Assembly (NCBI GenBank): GCA_029261875.1
Contig: JAJDAL010000024.1
Location: 372,001 to 436,000 of the forward strand
DNA from: Deltaproteobacteria bacterium
GTDB taxonomy: Bacteria; Myxococcota_A; UBA9160; JAJDAL01
Length of the DNA: 64,000 nt
Direction of reading: 5' to 3'
The notes under the pieces were generated by a model that was not told the origin of the DNA, ran no database searches, and saw only the letters and a list, made by a program, of their open reading frames with translations. The translations under genes were made by a program, and so were the position numbers. Each line of letters starts with the position of its first letter. Position 1 is the stretch's first letter. This document shows, one piece after another, positions 1 to 8,129 of the stretch.

Positions 1-1
1 G

Positions 2-757
2 ACGGAAGTCCTGCGGCTTCACCTCGCCGCACGCCACCTGGTGGAGTTCGAAGGCCCATTGGGCTGGGATTATTCGGCGATCGACCTCGGCGCTGTCGAA
101 GCCCTCGAGGGTTCGGGCCTAAAGGGAGCCCTCCTACGCAAGCGCTTGGTGCGTCCGCTCGTCGAACTTCGTGTCCCCTTTGCCCTCGAGCGCCAGGAAC
201 TGGAACGCATCGACCGCGGCGCTTCCGGAGTCGATCTCGAACCCCTGGTCGATGCGGCGCGATTGTTTGCTGCCGCCGAGGACACGGCGTTGTTCGAAGG
301 CTACGCGGACGCGGATATCCCGGGCTTGATCACGGACGCAACCCACGACGGCGTCGCGCTCGGTGAAGACATTCGCGAGTTTCCGGATGCGCTGAGTGAG
401 GCCCTCGAGCAGTTGCGTCAAGCGGGTGTGTCGGGACCCTACGCCCTGGCCCTCGACCCGGAACTCTACGGCGCTCTACACGGCACGACGGGCATCGGTG
501 GGTACCCTCTCGTCCGCCACGTACAACGTTTGATCGAAGGACCGATGATCTGGGCTCCATCCCTTCGCGGGGGACTCGTCGCGAGCCAGCGAGGCGGCGA
601 CTTCAGGCTCATCTGCGGTCGCGACATCGCGATCGGCTATTCGAATCACGACGAGAAACACGTCGCGCTGTACCTGGAGGAAAGCTTCTCCGCCGAGCTT
701 GCAGGCGCAGACGCGGTTGTGCCTCTCTTGCGGCCGGCGCTCGACGTTCCGGAATAG
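2..757 (+). CDS. Encapsulin shell protein (family 1, linocin/HK97-like), 5' end outside window
   Basis: Shell protein of an encapsulin nanocompartment, which self-assembles into an HK97-fold cage around cargo enzymes in the cytosol. The frame is open from base 2, so the true start lies upstream and about 30 N-terminal residues are missing. Visible family hallmarks are the GWDYSAIDLG stretch near the N-terminus, the ALALDPELYG segment and the late motif GRDIAIGY followed by an acidic YLEESF tail region. The family is normally about 265 residues; here about 251 are in the window. Cargo genes of this family usually lie directly upstream, outside the window. A proline-rich small gene follows within 25 bases. 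The assignment is by recognition of family motifs. Confidence 0.93.
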   Translation, partial: TEVLRLHLAARHLVEFEGPLGWDYSAIDLGAVEALEGSGLKGALLRKRLVRPLVELRVPFALERQELERIDRGASGVDLEPLVDAARLFAAAEDTALFEGYADADIPGLITDATHDGVALGEDIREFPDALSEALEQLRQAGVSGPYALALDPELYGALHGTTGIGGYPLVRHVQRLIEGPMIWAPSLRGGLVASQRGGDFRLICGRDIAIGYSNHDEKHVALYLEESFSAELAGADAVVPLLRPALDVPE

Positions 758-780
758 TGTCCCGGAATCGAACTCGAGCG

Positions 781-996
781 ATGGCTCAGACCGGACAGGA
801 ACCGAGTCGCGTTCCCAAACGCGATCCGCGACCGGACCGACCGGCACCCATTCGAGAGCCGACGCCCCCCAAACCGCCTCCTCCCCGCGAACTCCCGGAG
901 AAGGAAAAACCTCAGCCGGTCCGTGAGCCGCCCGATCGGGAACAGCCGCCAAAACACTTCCGGGTGTTCGAGTCGATCCAGGAAAAGGCCGCCTGA
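781..996 (+). CDS. Proline-rich small protein downstream of encapsulin
   Basis: A 71-residue protein of unknown function, very rich in proline and charged residues, so likely unstructured, ending in a short non-proline tail (FRVFESIQEKAA). An alternative GTG start at 757 overlaps the encapsulin stop codon (TAGTG) and would suggest translational coupling. The ATG at 781 has only a weak GAG-type ribosome site. The stop codon lies inside the left arm of the terminator palindrome, so the gene shares the encapsulin transcript. A linker, cargo-docking or assembly role is conceivable, but the C-terminus does not match the usual hydrophobic cargo-loading peptide. No function is claimed. Confidence 0.6.
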   Translation: MAQTGQEPSRVPKRDPRPDRPAPIREPTPPKPPPPRELPEKEKPQPVREPPDREQPPKHFRVFESIQEKAA

Positions 997-1011
997 AATT
1001 TCAGGCGGCCT
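986..1011. terminator. Perfect palindromic terminator between convergent genes
   Basis: Eleven bases (AGGCCGCCTGA) followed by AATT and their exact reverse complement give an 11-bp GC-rich stem. It lies between the end of the encapsulin operon and the convergent gene at 1036-1605, so it could terminate both. Its left arm contains the stop codon of the proline-rich gene. The T-tract on the plus side is imperfect (GGTCTTCCT). Confidence 0.75.
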
Positions 1012-1035
1012 GGTCTTCCTGTGCCGTCGACGAAA

Positions 1036-1605
1036 CTAACGCTGAGCGCGCAGAGCCTCGATGAGTTCTTCCTTGCGCATGGACGAGCGACCCTCGACAT
1101 TCCGTTCCCCCGCGAGTTGCTGAAGATCGTCGACGGTCCTCTCTTCGTAGGTAAGGTGTGAAGCGGTTTCGGCCTCACCCACCTGTTCGACGACTTCTCG
1201 AGCAGCTTCTGCCCCAGCCTTTGCCGCGCGACCCACGCTGGTCATGGCAGCTTTGGCTTGGCGCCGGGCGTTCCCCGTCCGCCGACGTGCTGTCTTGGTC
1301 CCCTCGCCGCCGAGAATCTCCTTGGAGAGGCCTCGTCCTCGGCTCGCAAGCTCCTCGAAACGCACGATGGCCCGCTCGGGTGCGCGCGTTGTTGCTTTGA
1401 TGGCGTCTCCGGGAAAGCTGAACACCGCGCGCGCCAAACTGCGCATGTTCCCTATGAGCTCGTCCGCACCCCCCAAGGCGGCATAGCCCGTGTCGGAGGC
1501 AAATGTTCGCAGAGTTTGTCGGAAGCTCACCGCCGCTTCGCGGGCCTGCTCTGCGGTTTCTTCGAACTGCTCGCGCGTTTCTTCGATCTGAGTCTGAACG
1601 TTCAT
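1036..1605 (-). CDS. Helical protein with C-terminal SAP/Rho-N-like domain
   Basis: A 189-residue soluble protein. Residues 1-60 and about 100-150 are long amphipathic, alanine- and glutamate-rich helices resembling phasin or apolipoprotein-like proteins. A basic ARRRTGNARRQAKAA segment sits in the middle. The last 35 residues (TVDDLQQLAGERNVEG...KEELIEAL) match the small helix-extended-helix fold of Rho N-terminal and SAP-like domains, which bind nucleic acid. Together this suggests a nucleoid- or granule-associated protein; that is inference. The start is supported by AAGGAG about 12 bases upstream. It converges on the encapsulin operon and shares its terminator. Confidence 0.75.
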   Translation of the reverse strand: MNVQTQIEETREQFEETAEQAREAAVSFRQTLRTFASDTGYAALGGADELIGNMRSLARAVFSFPGDAIKATTRAPERAIVRFEELASRGRGLSKEILGGEGTKTARRRTGNARRQAKAAMTSVGRAAKAGAEAAREVVEQVGEAETASHLTYEERTVDDLQQLAGERNVEGRSSMRKEELIEALRAQR

Positions 1606-1644
1606 GATGTTGTCGATCTCCTTCTTGGTTGATGAGCAAAGGGC

Positions 1645-1693
1645 CGATGGCCGATACCGCGGAGAGGCGGTACTTGGGGGAGATCGGCCATCG
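1645..1693. repeat. Nested inverted repeat in divergent promoter region
   Basis: CGATGGCCGAT at 1645-1655 is the exact reverse complement of ATCGGCCATCG at 1683-1693. Inside it TACCGC at 1655-1660 pairs with GCGGTA at 1667-1672. It lies 40-90 bases upstream of the start of the 1036-1605 gene, in the roughly 375-base gap before sodB. It could be a 5'-leader hairpin or a regulator-binding site. Apart from this and the sodB ribosome site, no other feature is seen in 1606-1980. Confidence 0.5.
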
Positions 1694-1980
1694 ACCCCGT
1701 AGAATTCAAACGGACTCCGACGTGTTGCGGTGCATTCGCCGTGCCAACGCCGCCTATCCCGCTAAGCGCGTGTCGCATGCTCAGTCGGTGTAGAATCTAC
1801 AAACGAATGGACGCCGGACGGATTTCTGCACGGCCTGGAACGAAACGTATCTCCGGTTCGCGTTCTATCGCTTGGTCCAACAATTGCCTCCGAAACTCGT
1901 TCCTCGTAGGTGTCTCTATCTCGCTCCCGAAAACGCGATTACGGCATGGTGCTTGCTTTCCAATCGGGCAGGAGGTGCTC

Positions 1981-2616
1981 ATGGCGTTCGAACTGGAACC
2001 GTTGCCCTGGGATGAGGGGGCGCTGGAAGAGGTCATCAGCAAGCGGACCATTCAACTTCACTACCACAAGCACCACAGGGGCTATGTCGACAAGCTCAAC
2101 GGATTGACGCGCGATACGCGCCAAGGTCTTCATTCTCTGGAGTCCCTGGTGCGGACCGCCGAGAGCGACCTCTACAACAACGCGGCGCAGGTGTGGAACC
2201 ACAGCTTCTACTGGAATTGCATGCAACCGGGCGGAGGCGGCACCCCGTCGGGGCAGCTTCTCGACGTCATCCGAAACACTTTTGGCGACTTCGCAACGTT
2301 TCGGCATCGGCTCGCCGAAGCGGCCAACGCCGAATTCGGATCGGGTTGGGCGTGGCTCGTCAAAGACAAGTATGGGCGCCTACGCATCGATCACAGTACG
2401 GACGCCGTCAATCCTCTGCGCCAGCAGTACGAACCGCTGCTGTGCATCGATGTCTGGGAGCACGCCTATTATCTCGATTTCAACGCGGACCGGGCCGCCT
2501 ACGTCGAGGGATTCATCGACAAGCTGATCAATTGGGACTTCGTGAGCGAGAATCTTCAGCTCCTTCAGCAAGACGAGGACGAGGACCTCGAAGCCGAGGA
2601 ATCCGCCTGGCCGTAG
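1981..2616 (+). CDS. sodB: Iron superoxide dismutase
   Basis: Disproportionates superoxide to oxygen and hydrogen peroxide in the cytosol. The 211-residue length fits the Fe/Mn SOD family. All four metal ligands are visible: H27 in LHYHKHH, H74 in VWNHSFYW, and D157 and H161 in DVWEHAYYLDF. The Fe-type hallmarks AAQVWNHSFYW and FGSGWAWLV support iron over manganese. The ATG at 1981 is chosen because AGGAGG lies 5 bases before it; longer upstream reading has no ribosome site. The tail is unusually acidic (QQDEDEDLEAEE). It stands as a single gene, separated from the next by about 240 bases. Confidence 0.95.
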   Translation: MAFELEPLPWDEGALEEVISKRTIQLHYHKHHRGYVDKLNGLTRDTRQGLHSLESLVRTAESDLYNNAAQVWNHSFYWNCMQPGGGGTPSGQLLDVIRNTFGDFATFRHRLAEAANAEFGSGWAWLVKDKYGRLRIDHSTDAVNPLRQQYEPLLCIDVWEHAYYLDFNADRAAYVEGFIDKLINWDFVSENLQLLQQDEDEDLEAEESAWP

Positions 2617-2853
2617 TCGCAGCGATCGAGGACACCCTCCTCGGTGCATTTCTGAGCTTCATCGACCCCCTGCCCCTTCCTGGCGGTCGTCCGTTCGCGA
2701 GCTGCTCGAACGGACACGGGGAAACACCCGTCCGGTTGACGGAGTTTTGTAGATATTGCGCCCGAATGGGGCGGTCCGGGTGCCTGCGAATGCAGGAGCA
2801 AACGCTTCGTCGGCACGCCGTCTGCATTACCAGCTGGGCATGGAGGATCGGAA

Positions 2854-3030
2854 ATGCTTAGTTGGGCTCTAACTTTCTTCATCATCGCGATCGTCGCCGG
2901 CATACTTGGATTCACGGGAATCGCGGGTGCGGCTACGGGAGTTGCGAAGATATTGTTCTTCGTATTTCTCGCGCTGCTCATCATATCGGCGGTTTCTGGT
3001 GCCTTGCGCGGCAAGGCACCCTCGGTCTGA
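2854..3030 (+). CDS. DUF1328 family small membrane protein
   Basis: A 58-residue protein with two hydrophobic segments, about residues 3-20 and 29-49, joined by a glycine- and alanine-rich turn ([14 protein letters not shown]). The arrangement and the [19 protein letters not shown] start are typical of the YtjA/DUF1328 family, small inner-membrane proteins of unknown function found widely in proteobacteria and often stress-induced. GGAGG lies 7 bases upstream of the ATG. An inverted-repeat terminator follows 23 bases after the stop. Confidence 0.88.
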   Translation: MLSWALTFFIIAIVAGILGFTGIAGAATGVAKILFFVFLALLIISAVSGALRGKAPSV

Positions 3031-3052
3031 CCAACGTAGAAAACAAGTACGA

Positions 3053-3095
3053 GCCATACCTTCGAGCTCGGCGAGATCGCATTCGAAGGTATGGC
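3053..3095. terminator. Inverted-repeat terminator between convergent DUF1328 and fumC
   Basis: GCCATACCTTCGA at 3053-3065 is the exact reverse complement of TCGAAGGTATGGC at 3083-3095, giving a 13-bp stem with a 17-base loop. It sits between the plus-strand DUF1328 gene and the 3' end of the minus-strand fumC and could serve both transcripts. Confidence 0.65.
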
Positions 3096-3105
3096 GTCGG
3101 TTCCG

Positions 3106-4515
3106 TTATCGCTCCGAATCTTCTGGGCTTCCCGCGCCCAACATGCGCTCGGGTTTTACCCAGGCATCGAACTGTTCCTGTTCCACCGCTCCCGAGGCCA
3201 GCGCTGCCTCCCGCAAGGAGAGACCTTCCGCGTGGGCCTTTTTCGCGATACGCGCCGCCGCGTCGTAGCCGATGTGGGGAGCCAGCGCCGTCACCAGCAT
3301 CAGTGACCGATCGACATTCGCGGCCAGGCGCTCTCGGATCGGTTCCAGACCGGCCAAACAGTGCTCCTCGAAGCTTCGGATGGCATCCGCGAGAAGCGCA
3401 ATGGATTGCAAGACGTTGTAGATGATCAGGGGTTTGCACACGTTGAGTTCGAAGTTGCCCTGACTCGCTGCCACGTTCACGCTGGTATGGTTTCCAAATA
3501 CTTGCAGACACACCATGATCATGGCTTCCGCTTGGGTGGGATTCACCTTCCCGGGCATGATGGACGATCCGGGCTCGTTCTCGGGGATCTGAATTTCTCC
3601 CAATCCGCAACGAGGCCCTGACGCCAACCAACGGACGTCATTGGCGACTTTGAGCAGTGCGCCCGCCAGGGTTCCGAGGCTTCCCGAAAGTACGCACAGC
3701 GCTTCGTGCCCGGCCAACACGGCAAACTTGTTGGGCGCGCTCGAGAAGGGGAGCCCGGTCTGCTCCGCCAATTTTTCGGCCACCATCTCGCCGAAACGGG
3801 GGTGTGCGTTTTGACCCGTGCCGACCGCGGTACCGCCGATCGCCAACTGACAAAGGCTCGGTTCGGCCGCTTCGAGGGCCTTTCGGGCAAGACCGATCTG
3901 GGCCGCCCAGCCCCCGATCTCCTGACCCAGCGTGATGGGCGTAGCGTCCTGCAGGTGCGTACGCCCAATCTTGATGAGGCGATCGAATTCGCGTGCCTTC
4001 CGCTCCAGCGTCGAAACGATTCGATCGAGCGCTGGAAACAACTGGTTCCGCAGCTCGAGCATCGCGCTCAGGTGCATGGCCGTAGGGAACGAATCGTTCG
4101 TCGATTGGCCACGATTCACATGGTCATTCGGATGCACGGGCTGTTTCGCGCCGCGCTCGCCGCCGGCGAACTCGTTGGCCCGGTTCGCAATGACTTCGTT
4201 GAGGTTCATGTTCGTCTGGGTGCCCGATCCGGTTTGCCACACGCTCAGCGGGAACTCCCCGTCGAGTTCCCCATCGATCACCTCCTGCGATGCTCGGACG
4301 ATGTACTCTGCACAGTCTGACGAAAGCTCATCCACACTCGCATTCGCTTCCGCGGCGGCTCGCTTCACACGCGCATAGGCCCGGATGAAGGCGAGCGGGA
4401 ACCGTTCGACTCCGATCGAGAAGTGTTCGAGGCTTCGCTGTGTCTGAGCTCCCCAATAGGCGTTCGCAGGAACATCAATGGGGCCAAAGCTGTCGGATTC
4501 CGTACGACTCTTCAT
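3106..4515 (-). CDS. fumC: Class II fumarate hydratase
   Basis: Interconverts fumarate and L-malate in the TCA cycle; the class II enzyme is iron-independent and tetrameric. The 469-residue protein is full length. Signature [11 protein letters not shown] is at 316-326, with the catalytic loop serine in it, and the active-site region [10 protein letters not shown] carries H187. [10 protein letters not shown] near residue 96 is the substrate-binding loop. Proximity to sodB is reminiscent of fumC-sodA linkage in oxidative-stress regulation in other bacteria, though here the genes face each other. It is not in an obvious operon. Confidence 0.95.
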   Translation of the reverse strand: MKSRTESDSFGPIDVPANAYWGAQTQRSLEHFSIGVERFPLAFIRAYARVKRAAAEANASVDELSSDCAEYIVRASQEVIDGELDGEFPLSVWQTGSGTQTNMNLNEVIANRANEFAGGERGAKQPVHPNDHVNRGQSTNDSFPTAMHLSAMLELRNQLFPALDRIVSTLERKAREFDRLIKIGRTHLQDATPITLGQEIGGWAAQIGLARKALEAAEPSLCQLAIGGTAVGTGQNAHPRFGEMVAEKLAEQTGLPFSSAPNKFAVLAGHEALCVLSGSLGTLAGALLKVANDVRWLASGPRCGLGEIQIPENEPGSSIMPGKVNPTQAEAMIMVCLQVFGNHTSVNVAASQGNFELNVCKPLIIYNVLQSIALLADAIRSFEEHCLAGLEPIRERLAANVDRSLMLVTALAPHIGYDAAARIAKKAHAEGLSLREAALASGAVEQEQFDAWVKPERMLGAGSPEDSER

Positions 4516-4542
4516 GTCATTCCCCGGCTTAACGCAATCGGC

Positions 4543-4668
4543 CTAGCGGCCGAGCAGCTGTCCAATCGGTTGCAATCGCTCCACGCGGTCGCACAAGATC
4601 TTCGCAACGGCCAAAAGCGGAACTGCCGCGAGCGCACAGTGCAGATCGTGAACAAGTAGCGCGAGATG
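4543..4668 (-). pseudogene. Orphan C-terminal tail of an AI-2E (PerM) family transporter
   Basis: About 40 codons ending in a stop encode a hydrophobic stretch followed by KILCDRVERLQPIGQLLGR. This resembles the last transmembrane helix and conserved tail of AI-2E/PerM family permeases. The rest of the roughly 350-residue family protein is absent upstream: frames there show only low-complexity arginine-rich translations. It is best read as a decayed gene end next to fumC. The family call is from memory of its C-terminal pattern. Confidence 0.45.
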
Positions 4669-5054
4669 TCCCGCTCGGTTTGACGAACGATCGTCGCCAC
4701 CTCGCGGGGCGCGCGGCGTGGGAAGCGTCACGCGCTACCTCCGCGAGCATCTCGATAGGGATCGATCGTGCGCGGTCTTTCCAAGAGGCGGCTACCGTAC
4801 TCTCTCTATCGCCAGGAAGCGCCATCCAGCGCCCGGCGCCGAGACCGGCCGAGTCCCAAAGAAAGGGTCTCGAGGCGATGGGAGTCAGTGTAGCGGCTCG
4901 GCCGTAGAGCTCGGCCCGGCCCGGCACCGCGAGTCCGACGCCTCCCTGCTGAAGCGATGAGTCCGGTCCCAACGAGGCTTGCGATGACGATGCTCCATTC
5001 CATGTCGTTCCTCCTCGTGAACGTCACAACGAAACACCCCCCTGCTTTCGCGTG
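4669..5054. other. Stretch without a convincing gene
   Basis: No supported coding region. One short minus-strand frame (4806-5003) begins at an ATG with a strong GAGGAGG ribosome site and a hydrophobic start (MEWSIVIASLVGTGLIAS), but then turns into arginine-rich filler. It may be a small peptide gene with a frameshift or more gene debris. Confidence 0.3.
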
Positions 5055-5426
5055 CTAGACGAGTCCACCCAGAAGGTCGTAGGGAGTCACGATTCCGACG
5101 ACGGCGATGTCGCGTGTCACCGGAAGACAAGGCAGATCTTCGCTGATGATTCTCCGCGCGGCTGCAGCAATCGTTGCGTCTTCCCGTAGACATTCGATCC
5201 CGCGCAACATCAGGTCGGCCACGCGCGAATCGCAGTCGTAGGATCGTCGCAACTGAATCAGTCGACGTAGGCACAAGAGGCCGACGAAACGACCGCGATC
5301 GAGAACCGGCAGAATCTCGGCGCCGCACTCGAGCAGCTCATCCGCAAAACCCATTCGGTCCGTAGGCCGAATGCTGATGAACTTGTCACGCATGACGTGG
5401 GACACGGGGGTCATTGCACCAAACAT
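5055..5426 (-). CDS. Tandem CBS domain protein
   Basis: A 123-residue protein made of one CBS pair (a Bateman module), with the two halves at about residues 8-60 and 68-120. Such modules bind adenosyl nucleotides (AMP, ATP, SAM) and act as energy or redox sensors; which partner it regulates is not visible. Characteristic pieces are VMRDKFISIRPTD, GAEILPVLDRGRFVGLL and DLPCLPVTRDIAVVGIVTPYDLL. The start at 5426 is favoured over 5468 because AGGAGG lies just upstream of it. It is transcribed divergently from the Fis-like gene at 5622, with a roughly 195-base shared promoter region. Confidence 0.85.
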   Translation of the reverse strand: MFGAMTPVSHVMRDKFISIRPTDRMGFADELLECGAEILPVLDRGRFVGLLCLRRLIQLRRSYDCDSRVADLMLRGIECLREDATIAAAARRIISEDLPCLPVTRDIAVVGIVTPYDLLGGLV

Positions 5427-5621
5427 CAAACGCCTCCTGCGTTTGCCGTGTTGCATGCTGCATGCCACGCGATGGAGGCGCCTCGTAACGGTAGAACCTA
5501 CGAATTGGTGTCGAATGCTGGAGAATTGTACGAATTACACAATCCAGGGGCGCGAAAAGACAAATCGGTGGCCTAGGGCTCGGCAAACCTGGCACGGAGT
5601 GTGCTTCATCATCGGATCCTC

Positions 5622-5906
5622 ATGAAACCGACACTACCTTTTTCGGAAACTGCGGCGTATTTGGCAAACCAAGACGTCACCATCCGCGTGCGCGTCGGTT
5701 CATCGATCGCCGACGCGGAGCGGCGCCTGATTCTCGCGACCCTGCGCCAGGTGAATGGAAACAAGCGGGATGCGGCGCAAATGCTGGGGGTCAGTGTGAA
5801 GACGCTCTATAACCGCTTGAGTCAGTACCAAGCTGCTGGCGTCTCACTCGACACCATCCCCTATTCGCCGCGCGGATCTTCTCGGAGTGAAGAATCCGAA
5901 GAGTAG
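5622..5906 (+). CDS. Fis-type helix-turn-helix protein
   Basis: A 94-residue protein whose middle (AERRLILATLRQVNGNKRDAAQMLGVSVKTLYNRLSQY in outline, residues about 35-72) is the Fis/NtrC C-terminal HTH. It has neither a sigma-54 AAA+ nor a receiver domain, so it is a stand-alone DNA-binding protein, probably a nucleoid-associated or local regulator. The N-terminal 30 residues are unassigned. ATG 5622 is preferred; a longer start at 5601 is possible. Neighbours are a CBS protein and a secreted repeat protein, so its targets cannot be inferred. Confidence 0.82.
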   Translation: MKPTLPFSETAAYLANQDVTIRVRVGSSIADAERRLILATLRQVNGNKRDAAQMLGVSVKTLYNRLSQYQAAGVSLDTIPYSPRGSSRSEESEE

Positions 5907-5971
5907 GACGATCGGGAGCTCTGCCAGAAACCCCTCTAGCAGAGCCCCCTCCAACATCCTGCGATCGTTGC

Positions 5972-7036
5972 TTAAAGCGCGGAGATGCTGGTAACCAGGG
6001 ACGGCACGCAGAGGAAATCCTCTCCCTTCGTGTCGATTCGGGTCGGTACCGGGAAGTTGTTGCTGGGAGTCGCAAACACGGCAGTTCGTTTGATGTGCTT
6101 GTTCTGGCGCAGCTTCGTGCCCACGACCTGAGTCACCAAGTCCGCGGAGGCCTGGTGGACGATCTTGGAGGCGCGCTTCGCCTGGTAGCACATCAACGAC
6201 GTTACGGTTTGGCCCGGGAGCGACTCGGTAACGTTCGCCACCGTCTCGCGCGGAGGCTCGACGTTGGTTTTCTCCGTCGGGTTGCACAGGAGTTTCGGCT
6301 TCTTCAGGTCGTAGAGGCATTTCCCCTCTGCCGGCGTGAATTCGAAGCTGATGTTCCCATCCTTGTTGACCGCGCAGTCCGCGACCGTGAACAGGTCATC
6401 CCCGAAAAAGGCCTGAAGGTCCTTGATGAACTTGCCGTTCTTGCTCGGATCCTGCTGGGTCCCGAACGGCGCGGTCTTCGATTCCTTCACCTGGTAACAC
6501 ATGTAATGCGTCTTATCGCCGATGGATCCCGGAGCGCTGAACTCGTCCATCGCCGCCGGAACCCACAAGAAGCTCTGCTTCTTGGTCTCGACACTCAGCG
6601 TGCCGAACTGGTTATCCAGCTCTACGCGTCGCTTCACATGCTTCTCGGGCTTGGGGAACTTGCCCTTGGAATCCACCGGGCCAACACCCTCTTTCCCATT
6701 CTTGATCTGATAGACGATGTAGTGCCGTGACGGGTCCGTCGCCGGATCTTCATCGTTCTTCATCCCCGGCGAGGCTACATCCTTTTCCTTTTGTACATTG
6801 TAGTTCTCGGGATTGTCGGGAAGGGCGTCCAAAAAGACCGCATCCCGCAACGTGATGTTGAAGTCTTTCGGAAACTTCTGGTCGGGCACGGGATCGCCGA
6901 GCGAATCCTTCTTCGAGCCCTTCGCCTTATACACCATGTAGTGATCCACAACCTCGCCTATGGGGCCGGCGTAGGTTGCGGTTGAAATGAACATCGCCCC
7001 TACCAACATCGTCAGAAATCGCATTCCTGTAGCCAT
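5972..7036 (-). CDS. Secreted protein with four CYK/CYQ-type repeats (DUF7450-like)
   Basis: A 354-residue exported protein. A signal peptide (MRFLTMLVGAMFISTATYA) is followed by four imperfect repeats of about 80-90 residues. Each starts with a pattern like HYMVYKAK, HYIVYQIK, HYMCYQVK or LMCYQAK, has a KxPKx-type basic turn and closes with a FLWVP/FLCVPS-like strand. The same repeat opens the giant protein at 19677-25643 (FLCYKTR, YKCYKVR, LCYQVRK). I recall it as DUF7450-like, common in Myxococcota secreted proteins; its function is unknown. The start at 7036 has AGAGGTGGAAGAG just upstream and gives a clean signal peptide. Confidence 0.8.
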   Translation of the reverse strand: MATGMRFLTMLVGAMFISTATYAGPIGEVVDHYMVYKAKGSKKDSLGDPVPDQKFPKDFNITLRDAVFLDALPDNPENYNVQKEKDVASPGMKNDEDPATDPSRHYIVYQIKNGKEGVGPVDSKGKFPKPEKHVKRRVELDNQFGTLSVETKKQSFLWVPAAMDEFSAPGSIGDKTHYMCYQVKESKTAPFGTQQDPSKNGKFIKDLQAFFGDDLFTVADCAVNKDGNISFEFTPAEGKCLYDLKKPKLLCNPTEKTNVEPPRETVANVTESLPGQTVTSLMCYQAKRASKIVHQASADLVTQVVGTKLRQNKHIKRTAVFATPSNNFPVPTRIDTKGEDFLCVPSLVTSISAL

Positions 7037-7438
7037 AACTCTTCCACCTCTTGTGCTTGTAAAACACTCCGCCATTTGAATCGATGCATCTCTAGTAAGC
7101 AACAAGGGTGCCAAGCCATAACGTTGGCTGAAGATGAACAGAGAGCGACGTTGGCCGGTGGAGCTGTGTCGAGCCGAATCCGCCGTGGAACGGAGTTTCC
7201 ACGATTGGAACGCTCGTTCCGACGAGGAGTGCAAGATTTACACAACGTGAGAGCACACGTCGGTTTCGCGCGTAAGGAGGCTACGCGGCTTCAAACCTTG
7301 GACGCAGCCCATCGTCCCTTTGTTCGGGGGAGTCGACCAGCTCGGGGAATCCAGCTCAATTGGGGTACCGAGAAAGACTTTTCCATCGACGATTGTGGAT
7401 TCTTCAACGGTCCGAAAAGAAGGAATCCACCCCATGTC
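7037..7438. other. Gap without a supported gene
   Basis: About 400 bases upstream of the secreted repeat protein. Both strands carry only frames that look like translation noise; one minus-strand frame (7238-7435) starts 4 bases after the lipoprotein stop but has no family resemblance. It probably holds the promoter of the 5972-7036 gene. Confidence 0.4.
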
Positions 7439-7618
7439 CTAGCTGTGGTCGTCGATCTCGTCTTCGATTTCGTCGCCAATGTCCTCGATCTCGTCTTTGA
7501 TCTCTTCGAGAGCTTCCTCGCCGTCACCGCGATCGCAAGCGACGGGCACCACTGAGGCTGAAACCAACGCGAGTCCAAGCAAGGACCCTCGAACCAGGTC
7601 GCCGAAACAGTTCCGCAT
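7439..7618 (-). CDS. Small acidic lipoprotein
   Basis: A 59-residue predicted lipoprotein. A hydrophobic signal segment ends in the lipobox-like VPVAC (Cys28). The mature part is a short, extremely acidic helix (EALEEIKDEIEDIGDEIEDEIDDHS) with heptad-like spacing. AAGGAG lies 8 bases before the ATG. It follows the OmpA-like gene at 7635 by 16 bases and is presumably co-transcribed with it. The function is unknown; an acidic surface or periplasmic linker is a guess. Confidence 0.7.
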   Translation of the reverse strand: MRNCFGDLVRGSLLGLALVSASVVPVACDRGDGEEALEEIKDEIEDIGDEIEDEIDDHS

Positions 7619-7634
7619 TCTCCAAACTCCTTCT

Positions 7635-8000
7635 TCAATCGGGGAGCAACACGAATCGAACGTCGACGTGCCCTCCGGCTGCTTTCGATTCTCCGCCCTC
7701 GACGCGATCGGCGAGGGCTCGCTTGATCAGACGAAGGCGAGGGACTCCGTGTTGGACCAAATAGGACGCCACCTGTTCCGCGCGTTGAAACGCCAACGCC
7801 ATGCACTCATCCAGGCTCTCACTATCTCGGCCATGTCCCGTCAACTCGACGAGAAGAGGCTCTCTTCGGTGCAGGAATGTCGCCAGTCGATCCATCCGGG
7901 ATCGACTGGCTCGGGTTGGGGACCCGTTCCCCGCAGAAAACTCGATTTTCCAGAAAGGATCCGCGTTCGATTGACTCTGCAAATCACCCGTTGCACTCAT
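7635..8000 (-). CDS. Degenerate OmpA-like domain protein
   Basis: A 121-residue protein whose central and C-terminal part (VELTGHGRDS...LAFQRAEQVASYLVQHGV...HVDVRFVL) keeps the order of an OmpA C-terminal peptidoglycan-binding domain. The key acidic and arginine residues of TDxxG and NRRVE are replaced. No signal peptide is seen, which is odd for this fold. A GTG start at 8012 is an alternative. A purine-rich GGTGGGGGG precedes the ATG. It lies directly upstream of the small lipoprotein gene. It may no longer bind peptidoglycan. Confidence 0.65.
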   Translation of the reverse strand: MSATGDLQSQSNADPFWKIEFSAGNGSPTRASRSRMDRLATFLHRREPLLVELTGHGRDSESLDECMALAFQRAEQVASYLVQHGVPRLRLIKRALADRVEGGESKAAGGHVDVRFVLLPD

Positions 8001-8129
8001 TCCACCCCCCACCGGCGCATCGCGACTTCAATATCGCGAGTGCTGCACCGCTGAATCAGAGGTTACCCGCCCATTCGTCCCGCTCGCGGACGCTCCAAGC
8101 GGGCCTCCACGAGCGCGACGGGCTTCGTT

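Noticed and set aside
4806..5003. Small minus-strand gene with strong ribosome site (MEWSIVIAS...)
   Set aside because: Only the first 20 residues look protein-like; the remainder is arginine-rich filler. Left as a possible frameshifted peptide gene.
7238..7435. 65-residue minus-strand frame just after the small lipoprotein
   Set aside because: No ribosome site or family resemblance; start position alone is weak evidence.
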